64,000 nt of DNA from Nocardia panacis (GTDB lineage Bacteria; Actinomycetota; Actinomycetes; Mycobacteriales; Mycobacteriaceae): the NCBI RefSeq assembly GCF_003598715.1, contig NZ_QZFU01000019.1, positions 1 through 64,000 on the forward strand, in the 5' to 3' direction. Positions within the stretch are counted from its first letter, which is position 1. Each line of letters opens with the position of its first letter. The notes under the pieces were generated by a model, which saw nothing but the letters and a program-made list of their open reading frames with translations, ran no database searches and was not told where the DNA came from. Made by a program: the position numbers and the translations under genes. Of this stretch, positions 16,660 to 27,245 are shown piece by piece.

Positions 16660-18234
16660 CTATTCGGAGGCAACGCTGTTCGAGCCGCCCGCGTGCGCGT
16701 ACCGCGACAGCGCCGAGGCCAGCGCGTGCGGCACCCTGGCCTGGACCCTGGTGCCGCCCTCCTCGTGGGTCGAGCCGATGATGCGGCCGTCGGCGTGGAT
16801 ACGGGCCAGCAGGTCGCCCCGCTGGTAGGGCAGCAGCACGCTGATCTCCACATCGAGTCCGCCGAGTATCTCGGCCAACCTGCCCCGCAGCGGATCGATA
16901 CCCGCCCCGCTGTGCGCGGAGACGAAGGCGGCGTCGGGCAACTGCCCGCGCAGGCGGGTCAGCTCGACCGGGTCGATCGCATCGATCTTGTTGACCACCA
17001 ACAGTTCCGGCGGGGCCGCCGCGCCCGATCGCTTGATCACGTCGGTGATCACCTCGCGCACCGCCTTGATCTGTTCGGCGGGCAGTGGATCGGAACCGTC
17101 GACCACGTGCAGCAGCAGATCCGCGCCGGTCACCTCCTCCAGGGTCGAGCGGAATGCCTCGACCAGCTGGGTGGGCAGGTGCCGGACGAATCCGACGGTA
17201 TCGGTGAAGATGACCTCGCGGCCGTCGTCGAGCGCGGCCCGGCGGGTGGTGGGGTCCAGGGTGGCGAACAGCGCGTCCTGCACCAGCACACCGGATCCGG
17301 TGAGCGCGTTCATCAGGCTGGATTTGCCCGCATTGGTGTAGCCGACGATGGCCACCGCCGGGATACCGCTGGCGGTGCGGCGCGAGCGCATGGTGTCGCG
17401 CGCGGTCTTCATTTCGCGAATCTCGCGGCGCAACTTGGCCATTCGCTCGCGAATGCGCCGACGGTCGGTCTCGATCTTGGTCTCACCGGGACCGCGCAGA
17501 CCCACGCCGCCATTGCTGCCCGCGCGACCGCCCGCCTGCCGCGACATCGACTCACCCCAGCCGCGCAGCCGAGGCAGCATGTACTCCATCTGGGCCAGCG
17601 CGACCTGCGCCTTACCCTCCCTGGAGGTGGCGTGCTGGGCGAAGATGTCCAGGATCAGCGCGGTGCGATCGACCACCTTGACCTTGACGACCTTCTCCAG
17701 CGCCGTGAGCTGCGCCGGAGTGAGCTCACCGTCGCAGATCACCGTATCGGCGCCGGACTCCAGCACCACCGCGCGCAACTCCTCGGCCTTGCCGGAGCCG
17801 ATGTAGGTGGCCGGGTCGGGTTTGTCGCGGCGCTGAATGAGTGCCTCGAGCACTTCGGAGCCCGCCGTCTCGGCGAGCAGGGCCAGTTCGGTCATGCTCG
17901 CATCGGCCTGCGCGGCCGTGCCGGTGGTCCAGACGCCGACCAGCACCACGCGTTCCAGGCGGAGCTGCCGGTACTCGACCTCGGTGATATCGGCGAGTTC
18001 GGTGGAGAGCCCGGCTACGCGGCGCAGCGAACCGCGATCCTCCAGTTGCAACTCGCCCGCGGTGGGCTCGGCCGTCCAGCCATTGCGGGCCATCCGTGCC
18101 CGGTAGTCGGCCACGACGTCGCCTTTGTAGCTATCGCCCTCGTAGCCGTCGCCCTCGTGGCGTGCATCCGCTTCGGCGGGGATGCCTTCCGCCGTGTCTC
18201 GGGTGGTCATGTCCTGCGTCTCTGATTTCCTCAT
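16660..18234 (-). CDS. hflX: Ribosome-associated GTPase HflX
   Basis: HflX binds the 50S subunit and rescues or splits stalled ribosomes under stress. The N-terminal HflX domain carries SGKAEELRAVV and CDGELTPAQ. The middle coiled region has the GPGETKIETDRRRI signature. The G domain (about residues 300-460) has P-loop GYTNAGKSSLMNAL, the switch LDPTTRR and DTVGFVRHLP, and NKID. The C-terminus ends in a short domain. The start is ATG 18234 with AAGG close by; an alternative ATG eight codons in is also possible. It is next to dapF, the same order as in M. tuberculosis. Confidence 0.95.
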   Translation of the reverse strand: MRKSETQDMTTRDTAEGIPAEADARHEGDGYEGDSYKGDVVADYRARMARNGWTAEPTAGELQLEDRGSLRRVAGLSTELADITEVEYRQLRLERVVLVGVWTTGTAAQADASMTELALLAETAGSEVLEALIQRRDKPDPATYIGSGKAEELRAVVLESGADTVICDGELTPAQLTALEKVVKVKVVDRTALILDIFAQHATSREGKAQVALAQMEYMLPRLRGWGESMSRQAGGRAGSNGGVGLRGPGETKIETDRRRIRERMAKLRREIREMKTARDTMRSRRTASGIPAVAIVGYTNAGKSSLMNALTGSGVLVQDALFATLDPTTRRAALDDGREVIFTDTVGFVRHLPTQLVEAFRSTLEEVTGADLLLHVVDGSDPLPAEQIKAVREVITDVIKRSGAAAPPELLVVNKIDAIDPVELTRLRGQLPDAAFVSAHSGAGIDPLRGRLAEILGGLDVEISVLLPYQRGDLLARIHADGRIIGSTHEEGGTRVQARVPHALASALSRYAHAGGSNSVASE

Positions 18235-18301
18235 ACGCCTTCAATGCTGCCACGCGACGGCCACGCCGCGCATCCGGATATCCGCAGGGCGAAATTCCCG
18301 C

Positions 18302-19210
18302 TCAGGACCGCTCCGACCACCACTGCCCGGCGAGCCGACCGGAGGCGACCAGTTCCGAAGGACCGCGCAGCCAGGCCGCGCCCTCGGCGAGGCGCACCCG
18401 CACCGCACCACCCGGCACCCGGACGGTCACCTCGCCGGAATCGATGCCCGCGTGTGCCAGCGCCGCGGCCGCCGCGGCCACGGTTCCCGTTCCGCACGAA
18501 CGGGTTTCGCCGACACCGCGTTCATATACCCGCATATCCACCGCACCGTCGGCGAGTGCGGTGAGGATCTCGACATTCACCCCGTTGGGGAACAGCGCCG
18601 GATCGAATCCGGGCGCGGTCGTCAAATCCAATTCGGCCAACCCCGTCGCGGACAGATCCGGGTCCACACAGGCCAGATGCGGATTCCCGACATCGATCCC
18701 CAGACCCGACCAACCGCGCCCGCCGATGGTCGCGGTGGACGCGCCCACTTCGCGCACCCGCCCCATCGAGACGGTGACCTCGCCGTGCACCGCGTCCCCC
18801 GAGTGCACCGTGACGGGGCGCGCGCCCGCCCGGCTGCCCACCACATAGTCCGCGCGCTGCTCGCGCCCGGTCGCGGCCAAGTAGTGCGCGAAAACGCGAA
18901 CCCCATTGCCGCACATCTCGGCGATCGAACCGTCGGCATTGCGGTAGTCCATGAACCAGTCGTCGGCGGCCACCCCCTCCGGCAGCGCGTCGAGAACACC
19001 GGTCGCGCGCAGCGCACCCGCCCGCGCGACCCGCAGCACGCCATCCGCGCCCAGACCCCGCTGCCGATCGCACAGCGCGGCGACACGGGCGGGCGTCAGA
19101 TCCAGGCGCACGTCCTCGTCGGGCAGCACCACGAATTCGTTCTGTGTGCCGTGCCCCTTGGTGAATTCGATATCACGCTGCGGCACGACCCGCTCCCTTC
19201 GTTCGCTCAT
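18302..19210 (-). CDS. dapF: Diaminopimelate epimerase
   Basis: DapF converts LL-diaminopimelate to the meso form used for peptidoglycan and lysine. Both catalytic cysteines are present: [11 protein letters not shown] and [13 protein letters not shown]. The N-terminal [10 protein letters not shown] block and the mirror-image two-domain layout fit, and the length (302 residues) is normal. I chose ATG 19210 because the frame upstream is poor. It lies in a minus strand row with hflX downstream and the SpoU methyltransferase and miaA upstream, a conserved actinobacterial order. Confidence 0.95.
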   Translation of the reverse strand: MSERRERVVPQRDIEFTKGHGTQNEFVVLPDEDVRLDLTPARVAALCDRQRGLGADGVLRVARAGALRATGVLDALPEGVAADDWFMDYRNADGSIAEMCGNGVRVFAHYLAATGREQRADYVVGSRAGARPVTVHSGDAVHGEVTVSMGRVREVGASTATIGGRGWSGLGIDVGNPHLACVDPDLSATGLAELDLTTAPGFDPALFPNGVNVEILTALADGAVDMRVYERGVGETRSCGTGTVAAAAAALAHAGIDSGEVTVRVPGGAVRVRLAEGAAWLRGPSELVASGRLAGQWWSERS

Positions 19211-19259
19211 CGACACGTCGGCATTCTCCCAGCAGCCCTCGCGCCCGGACCGGACCGGG

Positions 19260-20096
19260 TCATCTGGCAAACGTCCGGCGCTGCCGGGAAATTTCGTAGA
19301 GGGCGACCGCGGCGGCCGAGGGCGCGCCCAGCGAACTCGCGGTGCCGCCCATCGGGATCTCGGCGATCTCGTCGCAGACGGCGCGCCACCCGGCGCTCAT
19401 TCCGCTGGTCTCATTGCCGATCACCAGAATGGTCGCCTCGGTCAGGTCGTGATCGAACAGGGCGCGGGCGCCGTGTTCGTCGGTGCCGATGATTCGGGTG
19501 GGAATGCCCCGGTTGGTCTGCCGATCCCGGAATTCGAGCACCTGATCCGAACCCGAGGCGCGCAAGACCGGCATCGCGAACAGCGATCCGGTGGAGGCGC
19601 GGACCGCCTGCGGGTCGTAGTGGTCGGCCCCGTGTCCGGTGACGATCACCCCGGACGCGCCGAAAGCGTCCGCCGACCGGATCAGCGTGCCGAGGTTGCC
19701 CGGTGAGTTGGGCCGATCGAAGACCACCACCACGGGTGCGTCCTCCCCCGGCTCGCCGGGTGCGAAGTCGTCGAGGACCCGATCGCGGGTGCAGGCCACC
19801 GCCACCACTTCCGGTGTGCCCGTGGACTTCTCACCCAGATCGGCCATCAGCTCCGGCACCAGGCCGACGGTCGACACCTCGGTGGTGTCGAGCAGTTCGC
19901 GCGCCCAACCGGACAACTCCGGTGTGCCGAGTCGATACAGCAGGGTCTCCAGCGGCCAGTCGTTGGCGATGGCCTGTGTGATGGGGCGCACGCCCTGCAC
20001 CAGGAAGCGACCGTCGCGGTGCCGCTTGGTGCGGTTGGTCAAGTACGCCGTCCACACCTGGACGGCGGCATTGCGGGTGCTGACGCGTCGGGTCAC
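19260..20096 (-). CDS. SpoU/TrmH-family RNA 2'-O-methyltransferase
   Basis: A 278-residue SPOUT methyltransferase. The N-terminal substrate-binding domain contains [17 protein letters not shown]. The C-terminal knotted domain has the three SpoU motifs: [30 protein letters not shown], and [22 protein letters not shown]. It should methylate a ribose in rRNA or tRNA with S-adenosylmethionine; the exact nucleotide is unknown. The GTG start overlaps the miaA stop as GTGA, so the two are translationally coupled and may both act on tRNA or rRNA. Confidence 0.9.
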   Translation of the reverse strand: MTRRVSTRNAAVQVWTAYLTNRTKRHRDGRFLVQGVRPITQAIANDWPLETLLYRLGTPELSGWARELLDTTEVSTVGLVPELMADLGEKSTGTPEVVAVACTRDRVLDDFAPGEPGEDAPVVVVFDRPNSPGNLGTLIRSADAFGASGVIVTGHGADHYDPQAVRASTGSLFAMPVLRASGSDQVLEFRDRQTNRGIPTRIIGTDEHGARALFDHDLTEATILVIGNETSGMSAGWRAVCDEIAEIPMGGTASSLGAPSAAAVALYEISRQRRTFAR

Positions 20097-21949
20097 TGCG
20101 GGGTCCGTTCGCCGTGGGTTTCCAATGCCGCGAGCGCGGCGTCGAGCAGTGCGGGATCGGCGCCGTCGACCCAGCGCACCCTGGTATCGCGGCGGAACCA
20201 GGACCGCTGGCGACGCACATAGCGACGGGTGCCGATGAGGGTGCGCTCGCGGGCGTGGGCCAGATCGTATTCCCCGTCGAGATAGGAAAGGACCTGTGCG
20301 TAGCCGATGGCGCGGCGCGCGGTGACTCCCTCGCGCAGGCCGACTTTCAGCAGTTCGCGCACCTCGTCGACGAGTCCGCCCTCGAACATCAGCCCGGTGC
20401 GCGTCTCGATGCGCGCGTCCAACTCCGCCGTTTCCCGATCGACGCCGAGAATTCGCGTGCCCCAGCGGGGTTCGCCGATCACCGGGGCCGAAGCGGCGAA
20501 CGGCCTTCCGGTGATCTCGACGACTTCCAGCGCGCGCACCATTCGGCGGCCGTCGGTGGGCGCAATCGTGCGCGCCGCCACCGGATCGGCCGCGCGCAGC
20601 GCCGCGTGCACGGCCGCGAGGCCGTCCTGCTCCAGCACCGTCTCCCACCGCGCCCGCACCTGCGGATCGGTCGCCGGAAACTCCCATTCATCCAGCAGCG
20701 CTTGCACATACATCATGGAGCCGCCCACGATGATCGGGGTGCGCCCGCGCGCCATGATCGCCGCCACATCCGCACTGGCCGCCACCTGATACGCCGCGAC
20801 GGTCGCCGTCTCGGTCACCTCGAGCACGTCGAGTTGATGGTGCGGTATCCCCCGCCGCTGCGGCACCGGCAGCTTCGCCGTCCCGATATCCATCCCCCGA
20901 TACAGTTGCATCGCATCGATATTGACGATCTCGCCACCCAAGCGCTCCGCCAGCGCCAACCCCAGATCCGATTTTCCGGTGGCGGTGGGGCCGAGGACCG
21001 CGATCGGCCGGATGTCCCCCTCGGATGCGCCCGCCGTGCCGGTGTCCGCCACCGGTCTGCGCGAATCACCGTGCCCGACAGTTGGTTTCTCGCGACGATC
21101 CGTCAGGTTCGCCGCGGCGACAGCGCTGCCCTCGCGATACACGGGGTCATCGAATCCCACCGCGCGCGCAGCGGGATTCGCCGCCTCGACGGCTGCGGTC
21201 GAGTCCCCGCGACGCCACAGACCGACAAAGTACCCGACACCGAAAGGCGCGTCGCGGTATAGGGTTTCGGTCTTCGGGGGAATATCGTCCGCGAAGAGTC
21301 CGGCCAGCACCTGGTAGGCGGCGCGGCCGGTGAGCAGCAGGTCCGCGCACAGGTCCTGGTCCAGTGCCGCGATGGCGGTCGCATCACCTGCCGACAGGGC
21401 GTCGTCCAGCGCATCCTGGACGCTCGCGGCGCGCTCATCGAGATAGCCGGGCGCGCGCAGCGTGAGCGTCGCCGCGCCGTCGGCGAGGATCAGGACGCCG
21501 ACAGGTTCGGGGTCGCTCGCCAATTCGCCCCGCAGCCGCGCACCCAATTCGGCACACCGCTCGGCGGGTGTGTCCATGGCGAGGATCCGAACGGAGATCG
21601 ACGCGGCGGGTGCGACCTGCCCCCGCAACCAGCCGGCGATCAAGGCGGGCAGCGGTAGCTCGGGGTCGGGCACCGCGGTATCGGCGGTGAGCGCCGCCGG
21701 CGACAGACCGACCGGTATGTCGACGCCGAATCCGCGAAAGGTCCCGACGGCCTCCGGCGGTATGTCCGAATCCTCCGGTCCGGCGCCGATGACGACCCAG
21801 CGCGTCGCGGGCGCCAGCGCTGCCGCGGCGGCCGAAGCGGCGGCGCGCAACCGCGCGACCGGGTCCTCATCGCTCGAATTCGGCGGGCCGCCGCAGAGTT
21901 CGGGCACCAGGATCGGCGGCGACGGGACCAGCGCGGCAACGGAGAACAC
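20093..21949 (-). CDS. miaA: tRNA dimethylallyltransferase MiaA fused to an Rv2728c-like N-terminal domain
   Basis: One open frame of 618 residues holds two genes that are separate in mycobacteria. Residues 1-290 resemble the Rv2728c protein ([18 protein letters not shown]; a class III extradiol dioxygenase-like fold by family). Residues 305-618 are MiaA, which prenylates A37 of tRNAs reading U-initial codons: P-loop [34 protein letters not shown], and the tRNA-binding [10 protein letters not shown]. No stop lies between them. An in-frame GTG at 21052 could instead start a free 319-residue MiaA, but it lacks a clear ribosome site. The N-terminal start is GTG 21949 by alignment. Coupled to the SpoU gene by GTGA overlap. 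Confidence 0.88.
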   Translation of the reverse strand: MFSVAALVPSPPILVPELCGGPPNSSDEDPVARLRAAASAAAAALAPATRWVVIGAGPEDSDIPPEAVGTFRGFGVDIPVGLSPAALTADTAVPDPELPLPALIAGWLRGQVAPAASISVRILAMDTPAERCAELGARLRGELASDPEPVGVLILADGAATLTLRAPGYLDERAASVQDALDDALSAGDATAIAALDQDLCADLLLTGRAAYQVLAGLFADDIPPKTETLYRDAPFGVGYFVGLWRRGDSTAAVEAANPAARAVGFDDPVYREGSAVAAANLTDRREKPTVGHGDSRRPVADTGTAGASEGDIRPIAVLGPTATGKSDLGLALAERLGGEIVNIDAMQLYRGMDIGTAKLPVPQRRGIPHHQLDVLEVTETATVAAYQVAASADVAAIMARGRTPIIVGGSMMYVQALLDEWEFPATDPQVRARWETVLEQDGLAAVHAALRAADPVAARTIAPTDGRRMVRALEVVEITGRPFAASAPVIGEPRWGTRILGVDRETAELDARIETRTGLMFEGGLVDEVRELLKVGLREGVTARRAIGYAQVLSYLDGEYDLAHARERTLIGTRRYVRRQRSWFRRDTRVRWVDGADPALLDAALAALETHGERTPQ

Positions 21950-22213
21950 CCGGTAACGGTAGCCGCTGTCACCGGGGCCGCCGCGCGGCCCCGGTACCCC
22001 GCCCGGACCTGCGGGGTTCGAGTGTCTGTGCCGCAAACTCGGCCGACATTGATAGTGTTCGAGGTGCTACATCCCAGGTCATCACGGGTCGGTATCGGCG
22101 CGATTCCGACAGGGGAGTGCGCCGATCAATGGTCTGTACGGCTCGGACCGGGTTCAATGGGATGAGCGAGGGAGTAACCAGGCAGCCGTGACGCGCGGCA
22201 GGGACGAGGAGCT

Positions 22214-23596
22214 ATGACCGACAGCAACGGAACCGCGAAGGCCACCCCAGGCGCGACACCGCGACCGTCCGGCGGCCCGAAGCCCGGTGGTTCGCAACCC
22301 CGTGCCCCCAAACCGCACGCGGCCAAACCCGTACCGGGTCCGGTTCAGCAGCAGCATCCGCATCCGGTGGTCGTCCCCACCGTGAGCGATCCCAGCCAGT
22401 GGGGCCGGGTCGACGAGGACGGCACCGCCTGGGTGAAGACGGCCGAAGGCGAGCGCGTCATCGGTTCGTGGCAGGCGGGCGACACCGCGGAGGGTCTGGC
22501 CCATTTCGGCCGCCGCTTCGACGATCTGGCCACCGAGGTGGCCCTGCTGGAGGCGCGGCTGGCCGCGGGCGCGGACGCCCGCAAGACCAGGGCCGCCGCC
22601 ACCGCGCTCGCCGAACAGTTGCCCACCGCGGCCGTCATCGGCGATATCGACGGTCTGTCCCAGCGCCTGGCCGCCCTGGCCGAACATTCCGAGGAGGCCG
22701 CCGCCCACGCCAAGGAGGAGAAGGAGCGGGCCAGGCACGAGCACACCGAGCGCAAGGAGGCCCTGGCCGCCGAGGCGGAGAAGATCGCCGTCGAATCCAC
22801 CCAGTGGAAGGCCGCGGGCGACAGGCTGCGCGAGATCCTCGACGAGTGGAAGTCCATTCGCGGCGTCGACCGCAAGATCGATGACGCGCTGTGGAAGCGC
22901 TACTCCAAGGCCCGCGAGGCGTTCAACCGCCGCCGCGGCGCGCATTTCGCCGAATTGGATCGGGAGCGGGCCGCCGCCAAATCGCACAAGGAGGAGTTGT
23001 GCGTGCGCGCGGAGGAGCTGTCCGGTTCCACCGACTGGGTCGGCACCGCGGGCGTCTTCCGCGACCTGCTCACCGAATGGAAGTCGGCGGGTCGCGCCCC
23101 GCGCGAGGCCGACGAGGCGCTGTGGCGGCGTTTCAAGAGCGCCCAGGACGTGTTCTTCGCCGCGCGCAATGCCGCGGTCTCCGAGCGCGACGCCGAATTC
23201 GAGCAGAACGCCGCCGCCAAGGAGGAGTTGCTGCGCACCTTCGAGCACATCGACCCGAATACCGGTCTCGATACGGCCCGCTCGCAGCTGCGCGAACTGC
23301 AGGACCGCTGGGATGCACTCGGCAAGGTGCCGCGCGAGCGCATGCAGGAGTTGGAGGGCAAGCTGCGCTCGATCGAGAAGCGGGTCCGCGAGGCGGCCGA
23401 TTCGCAGTGGCGGCGCAGCGATCCGGAGGCCGTGGCCCGCGCCGCCCAGTTCCGCGAGCGCGTCGCGCAATTCGAGGAGCAGGCCGCCAAGGCGCAGGCC
23501 GCGGGTAAGAAGCGCGATGCCGAGAAAGCGCTCGAGCAGGCCAAGCAGTGGCGGGAGTGGGCGGAGGCCGCCGAGGGCGCCGTCAGCAACCGCTGA
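22214..23596 (+). CDS. DUF349 protein (Rv2731-like)
   Basis: A 460-residue cytoplasmic protein. The first 60 residues are Pro/Gly-rich and disordered. The rest is helical, with repeated three-helix DUF349 units of the pattern W-K-x-x-G-R/A-x-x-x-D-x-x-LW ([42 protein letters not shown]). DUF349 proteins have a proposed link to DNA or nucleoid binding, but the function is not established. The ATG has GAGGAG upstream. It diverges from miaA and is at the same place as Rv2731. A strong hairpin follows. Confidence 0.9.
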   Translation: MTDSNGTAKATPGATPRPSGGPKPGGSQPRAPKPHAAKPVPGPVQQQHPHPVVVPTVSDPSQWGRVDEDGTAWVKTAEGERVIGSWQAGDTAEGLAHFGRRFDDLATEVALLEARLAAGADARKTRAAATALAEQLPTAAVIGDIDGLSQRLAALAEHSEEAAAHAKEEKERARHEHTERKEALAAEAEKIAVESTQWKAAGDRLREILDEWKSIRGVDRKIDDALWKRYSKAREAFNRRRGAHFAELDRERAAAKSHKEELCVRAEELSGSTDWVGTAGVFRDLLTEWKSAGRAPREADEALWRRFKSAQDVFFAARNAAVSERDAEFEQNAAAKEELLRTFEHIDPNTGLDTARSQLRELQDRWDALGKVPRERMQELEGKLRSIEKRVREAADSQWRRSDPEAVARAAQFRERVAQFEEQAAKAQAAGKKRDAEKALEQAKQWREWAEAAEGAVSNR

Positions 23597-23612
23597 AACC
23601 CACCCGACAAAA

Positions 23613-23647
23613 GTCGAACGGCCGGGCATCATGCCCGGCCGTTCGAC
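23613..23647. terminator. Bidirectional terminator, 17-bp perfect stem
   Basis: Arms 23613-23629 and 23631-23647 are fully complementary around one base. It lies between two convergent genes, with an A-rich run before it and T-rich bases after it, so it can end both transcripts. Confidence 0.85.
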
Positions 23648-23666
23648 TGTATTCCGCTGCGTTACT

Positions 23667-24410
23667 TCAGGATTCGCCACCGAGCAGGCGACGGTCCCGC
23701 TCCTCGGCCTCGGCGGCGGCCAACCGGCGCTGCTCCTCGGCCTCGAGCTGCATGATGGTCCGGCTCCAGACGACACGGATCCAGTGGAATGTCAGCACGA
23801 TGACCGCGATGGCCCCGAGGATCAAACCGATTCCCGGCCCCGCGCCGTGGTAGTTGTTGATGCCCGGCGTCTGGCGATGCCAGATCGACAGCACACCGAA
23901 GACACTGGCCACGGCCGATCCGGAGACGGCGACCCAGGCCAGCACCCAGCGCCGCGTCATGAGTGCCAGCAGCGAGCAGCCGATGGCGAAGATCACGGTG
24001 AACCAAACGAAGACCCGCGAGGGCAGTCCGATGTGTTCGGTGCTCGCGATATCGGTGCTGAGCAGCACATCGAATCCGCGCGCTGCCCCCGCGTGCGGCA
24101 ACACCAGCGAGACGAGCAGCGCGAAGACCGAACCCGCCACCACCAGTGCGCGCACGCCGGGATCGATCTCGCCCGCGATGCGCTTCTCGACATCGTCGAT
24201 CTCGCGGCGGAACTGCTCGAAATCCTTGGTCTGCTCGGCCGAGCTCACGGGGTCCTCGCTTCGTTCGACTGGTTCGGGTCCGACACGTCCGGCGTCCACT
24301 GTGCCATTACCGGATTCCGCGCCCGCGGGCACCCCACTACGACCGGTAGTAGCCTTATCCGATTCGGATTCGTCGCGACCGGGCCGCGCATTCCGGTCCG
24401 CACCAGCCAT
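23667..24410 (-). CDS. Membrane protein of unknown function (Rv2732c-like)
   Basis: A 247-residue protein with an acidic, disordered N-terminus of about 75 residues, a charged helix (FEQFRREIDDVEKRIAG), and four hydrophobic helices (about 98-118, 140-160, 165-185, 200-222). It ends in a charged helical tail rich in Glu and Arg. The order next to miaB matches Rv2732c. No function is known. ATG 24410 has AGGAGG seven bases upstream. It lies 107 bases downstream of miaB on the same strand, so co-transcription is likely. Confidence 0.85.
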   Translation of the reverse strand: MAGADRNARPGRDESESDKATTGRSGVPAGAESGNGTVDAGRVGPEPVERSEDPVSSAEQTKDFEQFRREIDDVEKRIAGEIDPGVRALVVAGSVFALLVSLVLPHAGAARGFDVLLSTDIASTEHIGLPSRVFVWFTVIFAIGCSLLALMTRRWVLAWVAVSGSAVASVFGVLSIWHRQTPGINNYHGAGPGIGLILGAIAVIVLTFHWIRVVWSRTIMQLEAEEQRRLAAAEAEERDRRLLGGES

Positions 24411-24517
24411 ATCGTCGCCTCCTGCGCCGCGTGAATTCACCCCCGTCAGGTGGGGCGTCGCTGCCCCGCACCTCAACGGTAGTCCCCCGCCCGTCACACG
24501 ACGGGACCGGACAGACC

Positions 24518-26068
24518 CTATGTGCCGCAGGCGGTTCCGCAACCGGCCGCGACCGGTTCCGGCGCGGGCGCGCCGAGGCGGGGCAGTCCGAGTCCGACGC
24601 CGATCGGCGCGGTCTTGGGCGTCACGCCGCGCTCGTGCGCATCCCCGGCCGCGGTGCGTCGATGCGCGGTGATGGGCGAATCGGCGATGAGGTGGTGCGG
24701 CGCGGCCTCGGTCACCGCGACGGTGACCACATCGCCGGGCCGGATCGACTCCTCGGTCCCGCCGGGACGGAAGTGCACGAGCCGACCATCCCTGGCTCGC
24801 CCGCTCATCCGCGCCGTCGCCGCGTTCTTCTTCCCCGCGCCGTCGGCGACGAGCAGTTCCACCTCGGTGCCGATGAGCGCCCGGTTGGCATCGAGGGAGA
24901 TCTCCTCCTGCAGCGCGATGAGCCGGTCGTAGCGCTCCTGCACCACGGCCTTGGGCACCTGCTCGCCCATCTCGGCGGCGGGGGTGCCCGGCCGCTTGGA
25001 GTACTGGAAGGTGTAGGCGCTGGTGAAGCGGGCCTGCCGCACCACATCCAGGGTCTCCTGGAAATCCGCCTCGGTCTCGCCGGGGAAGCCGACGATGATG
25101 TCGGTGGTGATGGCCGCGTGCGGCATTGCCGCCCTGACCTTTTCGATGATGCCGAGGTATTTGGTCTTGCGGTAGGAGCGGCGCATGGCCTTGAGCACCC
25201 GGTCCGATCCGGATTGCAGCGGCATATGCAGTTGCGGGCAGATATTGGGGGTCTCGGCCATGGCCTCGATGACATCGTCGGTGAACTCCGCCGGATGCGG
25301 CGAGGTGAAGCGCACCCGCTCGAGTCCGTCGATATTCCCGCATGCCCGAAGGAGTTTGGCGAACGCGCCCCGGTCGCGCGGCTCCTCGGCATCGGCGAAG
25401 GAGACACCGTAGGAGTTGACGTTCTGGCCGAGCAGCGTCACCTCCAGCACGCCCTGGTCGACCAGCGCCCGGACCTCGGCGAGGATATCGCCGGGCCTGC
25501 GGTCGACCTCTTTGCCGCGCAGGGCGGGCACGATGCAGAAGGTGCAGGTGTTGTTGCAGCCCACCGAGATGGACACCCAGCCCGCGTAGGCGGACTCCCG
25601 TTTGGCGGGCAGCGTCGAGGGGAAGACATCGAGCGATTCCAGGATCTCCACCTGGGCCTCGGCATTGTGTCGCGCACGCTCGAGCAGGACGGGCAGCGAG
25701 CCGATATTGTGCGTGCCGAAGACGACATCCACCCATGGCGCTTTGCGCACGACCGTGTCGCGGTCCTTCTGCGCCAGGCAGCCGCCGACGGCGATCTGCA
25801 TACCGGGGCGGTCGGCCTTGATCGGCGCGAGGTGGCCGAGGGTGCCGTAGAGCTTGTTGTCGGCGTTCTCGCGGACCGCGCAGGTATTGAAGACCACCAG
25901 ATCGGCCGTCGCCTCCGGACCCGCCTTCACATAGCCCGCGTCCTCCAGCAGACCGGACAGGCGCTCGGAGTCGTGCACGTTCATCTGGCAGCCGAAGGTG
26001 CGGACCTCATAGGTGCGCCCCTGGTCGCCCTGCCGTTCACCAGTCGCGATCGCGCTCGCATCCACCAC
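24518..26068 (-). CDS. miaB: tRNA-2-methylthio-N6-dimethylallyladenosine synthase MiaB
   Basis: MiaB is a radical-SAM methylthiotransferase that adds the 2-methylthio group to i6A37, acting after MiaA. The three domains are present: N-terminal UPF0004 with cysteines in [16 protein letters not shown] and GGCLAQ; the radical-SAM core with CNNTCTFC; and a C-terminal TRAM domain. The tail adds about 50 residues ending in a Cys-containing GCGTACGT. I placed the start at GTG 26068, next to another GTG; the exact start is uncertain. miaA lies 2.5 kb away in the same window, so both steps of ms2i6A synthesis are present. Confidence 0.95.
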   Translation of the reverse strand: MVDASAIATGERQGDQGRTYEVRTFGCQMNVHDSERLSGLLEDAGYVKAGPEATADLVVFNTCAVRENADNKLYGTLGHLAPIKADRPGMQIAVGGCLAQKDRDTVVRKAPWVDVVFGTHNIGSLPVLLERARHNAEAQVEILESLDVFPSTLPAKRESAYAGWVSISVGCNNTCTFCIVPALRGKEVDRRPGDILAEVRALVDQGVLEVTLLGQNVNSYGVSFADAEEPRDRGAFAKLLRACGNIDGLERVRFTSPHPAEFTDDVIEAMAETPNICPQLHMPLQSGSDRVLKAMRRSYRKTKYLGIIEKVRAAMPHAAITTDIIVGFPGETEADFQETLDVVRQARFTSAYTFQYSKRPGTPAAEMGEQVPKAVVQERYDRLIALQEEISLDANRALIGTEVELLVADGAGKKNAATARMSGRARDGRLVHFRPGGTEESIRPGDVVTVAVTEAAPHHLIADSPITAHRRTAAGDAHERGVTPKTAPIGVGLGLPRLGAPAPEPVAAGCGTACGT

Positions 26069-26385
26069 CCGTCCAGGGTACGGGTGTGTCCCGAACCACA
26101 GTCGGTCGCATCCCACGCCGGGGAACCTCAGGTTAAGGATCGGTTAAACATCCAGGCCGCTCCGTCGCGCGAGGTCCGGGGCCGCCGCGGGTATCGGCGG
26201 GCACGCGCGACGCGCGAATAGCTATTACCGCAGGTACACGAATACCGAATCGACCGGCGCGGTGAGACATTTGGTCGATTGCCCGATACGCGACGAGAAA
26301 AGCCGACGAGTGGACATATTCGCGGCGGATCCGGTCTCTGCGGAAACTCGGGCAAAACCGGTTTTACCCCTTAAGGTCTTGGACC
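26069..26385. other. Divergent miaB-gluA intergenic region
   Basis: No gene is seen. It contains two close GGTTAA copies (about 26132 and 26142), an AT-richer stretch, and the palindrome at 26354-26365. It must hold the promoters of miaB and the gluABCD operon. Confidence 0.6.
26354..26365. promoter_or_regulatory. Palindrome AAAACCGGTTTT before gluA
   Basis: A perfect 12-bp palindrome lies 20 bases upstream of the gluA ATG and next to the probable start of transcription. It could bind a repressor of the glutamate uptake operon; no regulator gene is adjacent. Confidence 0.35.
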
Positions 26386-27195
26386 ATGACCGACGACGCC
26401 GCCGATCCGATCGGAATCGAGACCACCGCGGATGCCGCGCAGGCTGCGTATGCCACGGGGGCACCGATGATCTCGATGCGCAAAGTGGACAAGCACTTCG
26501 GCGAACTGCACGTGCTGCGCGATATCAATCTCGAAGTGCCCAAGGGACAGGTGGTGATCGTCCTGGGACCATCGGGTTCCGGGAAATCCACCCTGTGCCG
26601 CACCATCAATCGGCTCGAGCCGATCGACTCCGGCGATATCGCCGTCGACGGTGTCCCGCTGCCGAAGGAGGGCCGGGCACTGGCCGCGCTGCGCGCCGAT
26701 GTCGGCATGGTGTTCCAGTCGTTCAATCTGTTCGCCCACAAGACAATCCTGGAAAACGTCATGCTCGCCCCGATGAAGGTGCGCAAGACGAAGAAGGAGG
26801 ACGCGCGCGGGCGGGCCATGGAACTGCTCGAGCGGGTCGGTATCGCCAATCAGGCCGAGAAATATCCCGCGCAACTGTCCGGCGGCCAGCAGCAGCGGGT
26901 GGCCATCGCCCGCGCGCTGGCCATGAACCCGAAGGTCATGCTGTTCGACGAGCCGACCTCGGCCCTCGACCCGGAAATGGTCAACGAGGTGCTCGAGGTG
27001 ATGGTCGCGCTCGCCAGGGAGGGGATGACCATGCTGGTGGTGACCCACGAGATGGGCTTCGCCCGCCGCGCGGGCAATCGGGTCCTGTTCATGGCCGACG
27101 GACAGATCGTCGAGGACGCCGACCCCGAAACCTTCTTCACCGCGCCGAAATCCGAGCGCGCCAAGGATTTCCTCGGCAAGATATTGAGCCACTGA
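26386..27195 (+). CDS. gluA: Glutamate ABC transporter ATP-binding protein GluA
   Basis: The ATPase of a polar amino acid importer (269 residues). Walker A is GPSGSGKST (about residue 65), the Q-loop follows (MVFQSFNLF), the signature is LSGGQQQR, Walker B is [13 protein letters not shown], and the switch is VVTHEMGF. The first 25 residues are an extra acidic tail before [14 protein letters not shown], so a start at 26467 cannot be excluded. It heads the order gluA-gluB-gluC-gluD known from Corynebacterium glutamicum, where it imports glutamate; mycobacteria have the same operon near recA. Confidence 0.92.
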   Translation: MTDDAADPIGIETTADAAQAAYATGAPMISMRKVDKHFGELHVLRDINLEVPKGQVVIVLGPSGSGKSTLCRTINRLEPIDSGDIAVDGVPLPKEGRALAALRADVGMVFQSFNLFAHKTILENVMLAPMKVRKTKKEDARGRAMELLERVGIANQAEKYPAQLSGGQQQRVAIARALAMNPKVMLFDEPTSALDPEMVNEVLEVMVALAREGMTMLVVTHEMGFARRAGNRVLFMADGQIVEDADPETFFTAPKSERAKDFLGKILSH

Positions 27196-27245
27196 ACCGG
27201 GCTGGCACAGCTCGACCGAGAAATCACGAGAGGGAGAAATACTCG

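Noticed and set aside
22154..23776. A 540-codon open frame antisense to the DUF349 gene
   Set aside because: Its length follows from the high GC content; the sense frame has a ribosome site, DUF349 repeats and normal codon bias.
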